DNA of 64,000 nt. Source: Ecytonucleospora hepatopenaei. Lineage: Eukaryota > Microsporidia > Enterocytozoonidae. The notes under the pieces are model-generated. The model had not been told where the DNA came from and did no database searches. It saw nothing but the letters and a program-made list of their open reading frames with translations. Below, one piece after another: positions 57,222-64,000 of the stretch. The stretch covers positions 62,001-126,000 of the forward strand of contig JAPMUG010000008.1 in assembly GCA_026692725.1 (NCBI GenBank). Direction: 5' to 3'. Position 1 is the stretch's first letter; the number at the start of each line of letters is the position of its first letter. Made by a program: the position numbers and the translations under genes.

Positions 57222-57298
57222 TTTTTAGGGTTATTAAAAAGCTAGTATAATATTTTTTCAAATAATTTTTAACATTTAAACGGCAAAAATTTGCCCTT

Positions 57299-58747
57299 AT
57301 GCCTATACGTGCCTTAAAAAATTTTTCAACTGCTTGTAATTGGCCTCTTGCCTCACTGAACAACTCAAAAATAGCAATCGATGGTTTTTGGTTTATAAGA
57401 AAGTATTTTTCTGCGCTTGAAATAAATGAAATGATGTGTAGTTTTGAGGATTATGTTACCAGACAGCTAAAAGGTATTTTAGGAAAATGTAAAGACATAC
57501 AATTTTTATGGGTGTGGGATGGTTTAAAATACAAACCAGAAATGAAAGATGCTTCTTCTGAGTTGGAAAGGGAAATAAGTTTTTTATGTGAAAACAGGAA
57601 ATTAAAGTTTGGAAAGAGCATTGATGTATTAGAATTGTTTGTTACACCTGTTAATAATGTGTTGACAAAATATGGAATAGAATTTTGTCGTGCTCCATAT
57701 GGTGCAATAGCACAAATTGCATATTTTTACAATAATAAGTGTGTGGATTATATTTTTACCAAATCTGATGTATTTTTATTTAACAATGTCGATAGGGCAA
57801 TTATCGAATTTGATTTTAAAAATAATTCTCTATGCTTTTTTGACAGGAATGAAATTGAGAAGACGTTAAAAATAAAAAAGCATGTTTTTAAATTATACAT
57901 GTTAGCCTCTGGCTGTGAATTCTCTCCTACAATACCAGAATTCTCAAATGAATTTGACAACGAACTTTTTAGAGAATTTTTTATTACTAAAGTTTTTAAA
58001 AATGATTCTGTTCCTTCAAATTTTGGAGCAATAAAGGCATTTTATACACAAAATATTGTTTTTTGCAGGCAAATTGAAAATGGTCTGTATTTTCATAAAC
58101 TGCACCCAATTATGAGTTTAAATGGGAAAATAGAGCCTGTTGAGAATTTTAATACGCATGTTGATATGGTTTCTCTTTTTGGTATTAAATTGCCGGTTAG
58201 TTTTTATGAGGCTTTGTTTGAATGCAAAGTGCAGCCAATCGGAATTTCCGAATACGTTTTTAATCAAAGTTACCATTCAAAAAGTGAAGAAATCAACAAA
58301 ATTAAGGATTTGACGGCTGATTTGTTAAATTATCGCTTAAAAAATAAAAGTGATTCTAATTTTATTCTCGATATAATAAAAGATGAGCTTGGATTAAAAA
58401 CAGATCATGATAAAGAGCAAGAAAGAACACTGGAGATTGCGTTTTTACATTTTGTAAAAAATACAAAAAATGTGTGTACACCACTTATAAATTGTATAGT
58501 GGGTAAACGGGCATTAAATGAAAATTTGCATAATTTAGAAGCGAATTTTGAACTTAAAAAAGATGATTTTATCATGTTTTTTAGACTTAGGGAGTATGTC
58601 AATTGGTATAAGATTTTTTCATTGTTTTATAGCGAGTTTGAAAAAACAATTTCAAATTATTCTCTTTTTGATTTTTCTACAAAGTTCTGTGCTCCTGTTA
58701 AGAACACAGGATTATATAAGTCTTTTGTTGCAAAATTTAATCTGTAG
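57299..58747 (+). CDS. MKT1: Mkt1-like XPG-fold post-transcriptional regulator
   Basis: This 482-residue protein has an XPG/PIN-like N-terminal domain: MPIRALKNF with SKIAIDGFWFIRKY (N part), FLWVWDGLKYKPE, and a second part FCRAPYGAIAQIAYFYN with DYIFTKSDVFLFNNVDRAIIEFDF. The R-A-P-Y-x-x-x-x-Q-x-A-Y segment and the lack of the XPG acidic catalytic cluster fit Mkt1, which with Pbp1 controls mRNA stability and translation, not DNA repair nucleases. The C-terminal half matches the less conserved Mkt1 C-terminal domain. TTTGCCCTTATG sets the start. It is divergent from the small GTPase, with 77 bases between start codons. Confidence 0.75.
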   Translation: MPIRALKNFSTACNWPLASLNNSKIAIDGFWFIRKYFSALEINEMMCSFEDYVTRQLKGILGKCKDIQFLWVWDGLKYKPEMKDASSELEREISFLCENRKLKFGKSIDVLELFVTPVNNVLTKYGIEFCRAPYGAIAQIAYFYNNKCVDYIFTKSDVFLFNNVDRAIIEFDFKNNSLCFFDRNEIEKTLKIKKHVFKLYMLASGCEFSPTIPEFSNEFDNELFREFFITKVFKNDSVPSNFGAIKAFYTQNIVFCRQIENGLYFHKLHPIMSLNGKIEPVENFNTHVDMVSLFGIKLPVSFYEALFECKVQPIGISEYVFNQSYHSKSEEINKIKDLTADLLNYRLKNKSDSNFILDIIKDELGLKTDHDKEQERTLEIAFLHFVKNTKNVCTPLINCIVGKRALNENLHNLEANFELKKDDFIMFFRLREYVNWYKIFSLFYSEFEKTISNYSLFDFSTKFCAPVKNTGLYKSFVAKFNL

Positions 58748-58815
58748 TCAAAATTATTTTTTTAAGTTTTTCTTATGTTTTTCTTAAAATAAATTATTAT
58801 TCTATTACCCATCAT

Positions 58816-59502
58816 ATGGAAAAAAATATGGAAAGTTTGAAGGTTTTGATTTTACAGGCTCTTGTGTCAGATGACATTGATGAAAATTTATTTATAGAAT
58901 TAAATGCCCATTTACCTAAAGATAGAAAAATCCAAATTATTTTATCTTTTTTAAAATACAAACTCTATAAAGACAAGAATAGTTTAAGTGATTTTATTGC
59001 TTTTTTTGACAAGAAACAGTTTGAAATGGAATTGCAAAATTTAAACTTTAGGGCAAATTACATAGAACACATAAAGAACTTATCAAAATTTAGAGTTATA
59101 GACTGGGATGATCAGGTAGTTTTTGATGAAATAATTCGACATTTTTATATTTCTTCCTTGTTTGAAATGCGCAAATATAAACAACTTGAGGAAATCATAA
59201 AAAAAGAAGAGGCCCCAAATGAAAAAAATAAAAAGTCGATTTTTGCATTACAATTAGGCATGAAAAATGAACAAACAAACAAATTTTTTAAAAATTCATA
59301 TGGACCCACTAAAACATTGGACGAATATGTTGATTTTGTAGAAAGCACAAACAAAAACACACTAAGTCGTCTAAAAGAGAAACAAGAAAGAGAAATAATG
59401 TACAAGAATTTATATCAAATATCTTCAGAGAGCACGGAAGAAATGTTTGATGTTTCTGATGATGCTTCTTATTTTAAAGGTAATTTGTATAAACAAGGTT
59501 GA
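58816..59502 (+). CDS. TAP42/alpha4-like PP2A regulator (tentative)
   Basis: This 228-residue, mostly helical, charged protein fits the Tap42/IGBP1 family by layout: helical N-terminal domain (about 1-135); then a short strand KKSIFALQLGMKNEQTNKFFKNSYGPTKTLDEYVDF (described in pieces: F-x-L-x-x-G, then K-F-F, then P-T-x-T-L-D-E-Y), which matches the family's P-T-M-T-L-D-E-F segment; a charged helix; and an acidic end DDASYFKGNLYKQG that could echo the W-D-D-W...G-N end. Tap42 binds PP2A-like phosphatases downstream of TOR. The call rests on one good block. ACCCATCATATG sets the start. Confidence 0.55.
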   Translation: MEKNMESLKVLILQALVSDDIDENLFIELNAHLPKDRKIQIILSFLKYKLYKDKNSLSDFIAFFDKKQFEMELQNLNFRANYIEHIKNLSKFRVIDWDDQVVFDEIIRHFYISSLFEMRKYKQLEEIIKKEEAPNEKNKKSIFALQLGMKNEQTNKFFKNSYGPTKTLDEYVDFVESTNKNTLSRLKEKQEREIMYKNLYQISSESTEEMFDVSDDASYFKGNLYKQG

Positions 59503-59611
59503 ATATTTGTTTAAAAGAATATTGGTGATTAAATGTGCAAAATACGTTGATTTGTTTTTAAATTTTGTAAAAATGTTTGTTATTTAAAATCTATTTCAAA
59601 TAAACCCACCC

Positions 59612-60532
59612 ATGCCAAAAAATTTTGAAGAAGAAAAGTTTCCTTTGACTTCTGAAGAAAAAGAGGTGCTTAATGGTTTGTCACAGATTGAAAGGGAAAT
59701 GTATTTGGCAAAGAGACAGGATAAGTTACAGGCGGATTTAGATGCAGAAAAACTAGAAAAACTGAATTTGGAAAATAAGGGGATTTTACCAGAAAAAATT
59801 GATGAAATAGAAACAAACATAGCAAACGATAAAACTTCATTCAATATGACACCATTTGTTCTTACTAGAGAAATACTTATGAGAGGTGTGTTTAGACCAA
59901 ATTTCCATTTTATAAAAAATTGTTTTGTTAGAGTAAAAATTAACCAGGAATACAGGATTTGCAAAATAATTTCAATTAAGAAAGTACAGCCATATAAGTT
60001 GGCAAGCATGAAAAGAACAAATAAAAGACTAAATTGTAACCTGGCTCTAGATTTAAATATTGATGGCGCTAATAAAAAAATGATCGGGTGGCCGATAAAC
60101 AATATTTCTTCGAAGCCACCTAGTGTTGAAGAGTTTCAGGTTTTTAAAGGAATGTTTGAAATTACAGAGGAATATTTTGAAATAATTTTGGAAAAATACA
60201 AATGTGTAGTTAGGGAATTTAAAAGACCATTAACTAATGATGAGATTACAGAAGTAATTAAAAGAAAATTGGAAACGAATCCAAAAAAAGAGTCTATTAC
60301 AGAAACAAAAATGAAAATTATAAAGGCCAGGGATGCTGCTATTTATCGAAAGGATAAATTTGAAGCAGAGCGTTTACAACGAGAATTAGAGAAAATTGAA
60401 GACGAGGAATATGTAGAAAGGATGAAAGATATATACGATAAAAACAAAATGGAAGAAATGTTGAATTTAAGAAAGGAAGCATCCAATAAAATGGATGATA
60501 ACAGTAATTTTAATGACAAAAACAATAACTAA
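59612..60532 (+). CDS. RTF1: Rtf1, Paf1-complex Plus3-domain protein
   Basis: This 306-residue elongation factor subunit couples RNA polymerase II to histone H2B ubiquitination. The N-terminus LSQIEREMYLAKR (about 27-40) matches the segment before Plus3. The Plus3 domain (about 85-205) shows LTREILMRGVFRPNFHFIKNCFVRVKI in pieces, Y-R-I-C-K-I-I-S-I-K-K-V-Q-P-Y-K-L, and R-T-N-K-R-L-N-C-N-L, which line up with the R-x-N-K-x-L segment. A charged coiled coil closes the protein. Upstream low-complexity regions of larger Rtf1 proteins are absent. The start is AAACCCACCCATG, with two CCC elements. Confidence 0.9.
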   Translation: MPKNFEEEKFPLTSEEKEVLNGLSQIEREMYLAKRQDKLQADLDAEKLEKLNLENKGILPEKIDEIETNIANDKTSFNMTPFVLTREILMRGVFRPNFHFIKNCFVRVKINQEYRICKIISIKKVQPYKLASMKRTNKRLNCNLALDLNIDGANKKMIGWPINNISSKPPSVEEFQVFKGMFEITEEYFEIILEKYKCVVREFKRPLTNDEITEVIKRKLETNPKKESITETKMKIIKARDAAIYRKDKFEAERLQRELEKIEDEEYVERMKDIYDKNKMEEMLNLRKEASNKMDDNSNFNDKNNN

Positions 60533-60572
60533 TTGTTTACTTGTTGTTGGTTAGTAAATTCTTCTTTAACTT

Positions 60573-60725
60573 TTATGTTATGTTTAAATACATTAAAGAC
60601 AAATATAAAAGAACCATTAAAAGGGTAATGGTTATTATTGCATTCATTGTTTTCATCATAGTGCTTTCAAATTCCTCATCCCCATATTCATATAGAAAAA
60701 ATTCTTCGATATTTTCGTTGGTCAT
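60573..60725 (-). CDS. Possible small tail-anchored protein
   Basis: This 50-residue frame starts at ATG (60725) with a Met-Thr-Asn-Glu start and an acidic N-terminus, followed by a hydrophobic segment (about residues 27-48: MNAIITITLLMVLLYLSL). The layout fits a tail-anchored membrane protein. A plus-strand frame from the ATG at 60580 on the same DNA also encodes a hydrophobic segment, so either or neither could be real. No CCC element lies near either start. I favour the minus strand for its clean acidic-plus-anchor layout, with low confidence. Confidence 0.35.
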   Translation of the reverse strand: MTNENIEEFFLYEYGDEEFESTMMKTMNAIITITLLMVLLYLSLMYLNIT

Positions 60726-60859
60726 ATCATATAAAATTTATACTTTATTTAAATAATTAACCTTAAATATAATTTTATTTATTAACCTTAAATATAATTT
60801 TATTTATTACCTTAAACAATATTTAAACGTAAACACAATTAAAAGTTAATTCTTCCTAC

Positions 60860-61015
60860 TTAATTATCATCATCGCTTTCACTTGAACTCTCACTATCAC
60901 TTGAACTGTCGCTATAACTATCGCTTGAACTGTCACTTAGAGAAGCTGTACCATCATCACTTACATCTGATTCTGAACTTGAAACGCTGCTTAAATTTTG
61001 TTTTTCCGGACACAT
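60860..61015 (-). CDS. Small Ser/Asp-rich acidic protein
   Basis: This 51-residue frame starts MCPEKQNLSS and continues into a Ser/Asp/Glu repeat, ending in DDDN. On its strand the sequence CTAACCCATATG precedes the reading frame, placing a CCC element 3 bases before the ATG, in the style of confirmed genes in this window. It is too short for a typical ORF cut-off. The run of Ser-Asp pairs suits casein kinase 2 phosphorylation. Its function is unknown; a mini acidic chaperone-like or nuclear protein is possible. Confidence 0.5.
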   Translation of the reverse strand: MCPEKQNLSSVSSSESDVSDDGTASLSDSSSDSYSDSSSDSESSSESDDDN

Positions 61016-61092
61016 ATGGGTTAGAAAATTTTTTCAAAATTTATCTTTCAAAAGTTAAGTGAAATTCTAGAAATTTTTAACCTTAATATTTT

Positions 61093-61929
61093 ATGCTAAG
61101 AAAAAAAGTGGTTTTATTTTATTTTTTAGTTAAAATTCTTAATGTTTATGGGATGTTTGCAGTTGAAAATAAAAGTGTGTTTATGACCCGTATTGCTTAT
61201 GCTTTTTGTGATATTTTAGTTGCATATAAAATTAATAATGAAAAATATTTGCAGTACAATATTTACACACAGTCACACATAAGTTCTTTAGAAAATTTAC
61301 TGATATTGTTTAAAACTAATCATCCACATTTAGTTGACGTGTTGCTTAGCTATATAAATATTTATAACACAGGCAACTTTGAAAATCTCATGCTTCTTAA
61401 TATTTCAAGAGAAATTTTTATAAATAAAGAGAAGTCACTTATTAGCAATAGAAACACACTTCAAAGTATGAAAAAAATTTATGATAGTTTTAAAAATTTT
61501 AAAAACAATAATTATGCTGTAGGATATTCTTTTAAGCCATTTGCCTATCATTTAAGAAAAAGAATACATTTGCCTTGTTTAAATGCCTGCTGGTTTGTAA
61601 ATTTACATACAGAAGAACAGTTTAAAAAACTTATTTTTCAAATTTATTTGATTGTTTCATTTTGTGTGTATGATATAGATCCAAAAATGGCATTGCTTTT
61701 TAAACCTGGTGTAACTTTTACTAATTATTTGCCATATATTTTAAAAAGCTATTATGTAAATGTTTACTTTGTTCTTTATTTAATGTTTACCTATCTGCTA
61801 GAAAACTTTAAGCATGGACGCATAGTAGGGACTAATTTTTTAATGTGGATATCTTTTTTGTTTTCCTTGTTATATATTTTTGACAAAAAAGACCAATTTC
61901 ATAAAATTAATAAAAATAAAGCTGTATAA
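61093..61929 (+). CDS. Membrane or secreted protein with C-terminal hydrophobic hairpin
   Basis: This 278-residue protein begins with a signal-like segment (about 1-22, ending near YGMFAV). A helical middle region (about 60-180) with few charged clusters leads to two hydrophobic segments near the C-terminus (about 220-240 and 245-262). The end is a short charged tail (KKDQFHKINKNKAV). AATTTTTAACCTTAATATTTTATG precedes the start, like the left-end secreted genes. It is not recognisably related to those families. The next gene begins 73 bases after its stop. Confidence 0.6.
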   Translation: MLRKKVVLFYFLVKILNVYGMFAVENKSVFMTRIAYAFCDILVAYKINNEKYLQYNIYTQSHISSLENLLILFKTNHPHLVDVLLSYINIYNTGNFENLMLLNISREIFINKEKSLISNRNTLQSMKKIYDSFKNFKNNNYAVGYSFKPFAYHLRKRIHLPCLNACWFVNLHTEEQFKKLIFQIYLIVSFCVYDIDPKMALLFKPGVTFTNYLPYILKSYYVNVYFVLYLMFTYLLENFKHGRIVGTNFLMWISFLFSLLYIFDKKDQFHKINKNKAV

Positions 61930-62002
61930 ATGCATAAATAAATATTTGCATAAAAACAAAAATTTGTTGGTTTTGAATTTAATGTTTGTGTTTTATACCC
62001 TT

Positions 62003-62620
62003 ATGTCAGATATTTCTACACATTATGGTGGTTCTATTTTAGCAATAAAAGGAAAAGACGCAGTGATGATAGTTAATGACAAGAGAATGGGAACAGGTCC
62101 TATAACTGTTGGATTGGAGAGAAGTAGTGTTCATAAAATAGGTAACAAAGCATATGTAGGATTTTCAGGATTTCTTCCCGATTCACAAGGAGTGTTAAGC
62201 AAACTTAAAAATTACGTAAATTTTTTTGAAGTAAACGAAGGTAGAGAAATAAATGTTGAGGAACTTAAAAATCTTTTGAGTTTTCTTTTATATGAGGAAA
62301 GAACTAGGTCACCGTATTACGTTGAATCTATTGTTGTTGGAATAGACATTACTGGATCCCCTCGTGCATTTAGCATGGATTGTTTGGGGTGTGTGTCGGA
62401 ATATCATTTTGTGAGCACAGGAACTGCATCTAACAATCTGACTGGACTAGCTGAAACATTATACACAGAAAATATGAGCACAGATGATTTGTTTACCTGT
62501 GGAATGCAAGTTTTTTTGAATGCCGTCGACAGAGATGCATTAAGTGGTTGGGGTGCAGATTGTTATATAATCAAGAATGATCAAATTATCAAAAGAACAG
62601 TAGAAGGAAGAAACGATTAA
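62003..62620 (+). CDS. PUP3: 20S proteasome beta-3 subunit
   Basis: This 205-residue non-catalytic beta subunit belongs to the 20S core. The frame is open further upstream, but TTTATACCCTTATG sets the start at 62003 and removes a hydrophobic false leader. The sequence opens S-T-H-Y-G-G-S-I-L-A-I-K-G-K-D and continues with beta-3 blocks NDKRMG, VGFSGFLPDSQGV, EGREINVEELKNLLSFLLYEE (in pieces), GIDITG and the end NAVDRDALSGWGADCYIIKND. The active-site Thr is absent, as expected for beta-3. The length matches the family. Confidence 0.93.
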   Translation: MSDISTHYGGSILAIKGKDAVMIVNDKRMGTGPITVGLERSSVHKIGNKAYVGFSGFLPDSQGVLSKLKNYVNFFEVNEGREINVEELKNLLSFLLYEERTRSPYYVESIVVGIDITGSPRAFSMDCLGCVSEYHFVSTGTASNNLTGLAETLYTENMSTDDLFTCGMQVFLNAVDRDALSGWGADCYIIKNDQIIKRTVEGRND

Positions 62621-62703
62621 TTAAAATCCAGATAATTTTTATTTTTTAAATATTTGTGTAATTTTTTAAATTTTAAATTATTTTTTATTTTAACTAATGT
62701 AAT

Positions 62704-63570
62704 TTATGTTTTAAAACAACAATTTAAAAGTTTTTTAAAGTCTTCTTTTCTTTCACACAATACAACAATGTTTTTTACAATATAAACTTGTTTTTCTGTT
62801 AAATTTCTCAATAAAAAATCACATTTTTTAATTTTTTCCCTTAAAATTTCTTTATTTTTAACATTTTCTAGCATTTTATATGATTCTACCAGTTTCTTGA
62901 CATTAAAAAAGCAAGTATTTCTTATCTTTTCAAGCTCTTTAAATTTATTTTGTTGGTAATAAATATTCTCTTTAATAAAATAAATATAATTCTTGATTTT
63001 CTTGATATTTTCATCATTATTTGTAATGTAATTGCTAGAAACGGAAAGCAAATCCAAAAATTCATCATGTAAAGCATTATAAAATGTAAAATAACTAAGA
63101 ATTGATACATGCACTTCATTAAAGGCATTATTAAAAAGTTCATTATATTTTGAATTATAAAGATCATTAGTTACTTCTCTAAAATTGTCGATAATAATAT
63201 TAAGTGATGTTTTCTTTCTATAAAAATTTCTTTTTATTATATGAAAGCATAAAATTGATAAATTATTATACACCTTGTTTTTTAACAAAGATATTTCCTG
63301 TATTTTTTCATAAAACCCCATATTATAGTTATTAACAAGACTATTTACATTTTTACACATATTTTTTATTTCTGTTTTTTGGACTATTTGGTTGCATTCT
63401 TTTCTTAATGATGGAATATTTGTGATTATGCCTTCTGACATGCTTGATATATTTTCAGGCAAATCTTTGTTTGATATTTTTAACAACATGTCTTTCTCAC
63501 AACACATAATTATTTTTTCGATAAACATTACGAGTTTAAAAAAGCTCATGGATATAAAACTTAGTGGCAT
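62704..63570 (-). CDS. Unrecognised helical coiled-coil protein
   Basis: This 288-residue protein begins with a hydrophobic stretch (about 6-25, ending near CC) that could be a weak signal anchor. A long, almost entirely helical Lys/Asn/Ile-rich body with coiled-coil character (about 60-280) follows. No Cys clusters, zinc ligands or catalytic motifs are present. A BAR-like or structural role is possible but unsupported. The ATG at 63570 lies 57 bases from the divergent ATG of the next gene. Confidence 0.5.
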   Translation of the reverse strand: MPLSFISMSFFKLVMFIEKIIMCCEKDMLLKISNKDLPENISSMSEGIITNIPSLRKECNQIVQKTEIKNMCKNVNSLVNNYNMGFYEKIQEISLLKNKVYNNLSILCFHIIKRNFYRKKTSLNIIIDNFREVTNDLYNSKYNELFNNAFNEVHVSILSYFTFYNALHDEFLDLLSVSSNYITNNDENIKKIKNYIYFIKENIYYQQNKFKELEKIRNTCFFNVKKLVESYKMLENVKNKEILREKIKKCDFLLRNLTEKQVYIVKNIVVLCERKEDFKKLLNCCFKT

Positions 63571-63626
63571 TTATATTTTTAAGCTTAATTATTTTTTATA
63601 AACATTTTTATCCCTACTATTGTATT

Positions 63627-64000
63627 ATGGAAACAATTAAAAAATTACAGTTTTTCAGGAAATCGGATGTATATGTACATTTATATCTCATACCTATGTA
63701 TCTTTTGCCATTCTCAATGCGATTTTCTTTATGGTATGAATTTTCAATTTTAGGAATTTCAGTAAGTTTGCTGCTTTACTTATCAACATTTTGGTCAGTT
63801 AAAAGCCATGTTATTCAATGTTTTGGTAAAATTACACACGATGACGTAGTTAACAACAACGATAAGGCTTTTATACTTTTTGGTAGAAAAATATGCCAAG
63901 TGCAAAAAGAAAAAGATGTATTGTTTTTTATATTTGAAAACAAAAAGTTTTTAATACTTAACAAATGCACTATTGAACGTGTTTTTCCTTCTTGGGAAAG
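63627..64000 (+). CDS. Start of a P5A-type ATPase (Spf1-like), truncated by window end
   Basis: The frame from the ATG at 63627 is open to the last base (124 residues). TATCCCTACTATTG lies just upstream, a CCC element. The N-terminus has two hydrophobic segments (about 18-33 and 38-58), then a W-S-V-K and a beta-rich stretch ending F-F-I-F-E-N-K-K-F-L-I-L. This order resembles the N-terminal region of P5A transporters such as Spf1/ATP13A1 (two extra membrane segments, then a KKRF-type beta element). P-type signatures would lie beyond the window. P5A pumps remove mistargeted membrane proteins from the ER. Confidence 0.5.
   Translation, partial: METIKKLQFFRKSDVYVHLYLIPMYLLPFSMRFSLWYEFSILGISVSLLLYLSTFWSVKSHVIQCFGKITHDDVVNNNDKAFILFGRKICQVQKEKDVLFFIFENKKFLILNKCTIERVFPSWE

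Noticed and set aside
61880..62002. Hydrophobic N-terminal extension of the proteasome subunit
   Set aside because: It overlaps the preceding gene, and a CCCTTATG start at 62003 gives the normal family length.

Overview
The window looks like nuclear DNA from a microsporidian: an AT-rich, compact genome of an obligate intracellular fungal relative. The genes are short, almost all intron-free by inspection, and separated mostly by 50-300 bases. Many coding starts sit just downstream of a CCC-type element (CCCTTATG, CCCTAATG, TTACCCATG), which is a known hallmark of microsporidian transcription initiation. The conserved genes are unmistakably eukaryotic and often shorter than usual (PRI1, PSF2, RPN2, SEC1-family, NUP98). 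I cannot name the species. TAA, TAG and TGA all end genes here, so the standard code applies.

Layout. 0-10.2 kb is an accessory region. It holds a partial charged-repeat protein and a plus-strand tandem array of about 130-160 residue secreted proteins with two broken copies, facing a minus-strand tandem array of five about 300 residue secreted proteins. 10.2-22 kb is a core block: a small membrane protein, telomerase reverse transcriptase, a degenerate ABCG half-transporter, importin alpha, a surface protein, EDC3 and GPN3. 22.1-22.6 kb carries a 33-bp-armed palindrome and two tRNA genes. 22.8-30 kb and 49.6-51.9 kb are extremely A+T-rich islands. There CCT4, an Asn-rich 1013-residue protein, an ADAM-type metalloprotease and NUP98 are inflated by microsatellite-like sequence, while their conserved domains keep more G+C. 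30-47 kb is core again: MPS1 kinase, tRNA-Arg, a propeller/coiled-coil protein, PNKP with a 3' frameshift, PRI1, an MFS transporter, PSF2, RPN2, a degenerate ABC half-transporter, YTH1, GPI18, 5S rRNA and an acyltransferase. 47.3-49.3 kb is a two-copy paralog of the surface protein at 17.1 kb, split by a frameshift. 51.9-64 kb holds TOA2, tRNA-Asn, glutathione peroxidase, an SM protein, DCP2, a divergent small GTPase, MKT1, a TAP42-like protein, RTF1, small ORFs, the proteasome subunit PUP3 and the start of a P5A-type ATPase.

Themes. Housekeeping genes cover replication and repair (PRI1, PSF2, PNKP, TERT), transcription and mRNA fate (TOA2, RTF1, YTH1, EDC3, DCP2, MKT1), proteostasis (CCT4, RPN2, PUP3), and nuclear pore and transport (NUP98, importin alpha). 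Against these stand rapidly evolving secreted or surface families that are the likely host interface: the two arrays at the left end, the 17.1/47.3 kb family, the ADAM-like protease and several signal-peptide orphans. The points most worth a second look are the paired secreted arrays with fresh pseudogenes, the surface-protein paralog broken at a poly-A run, the two ABC half-transporters that have lost ATPase motifs, and a NUP98 gene that ends exactly at its self-cleavage motif.
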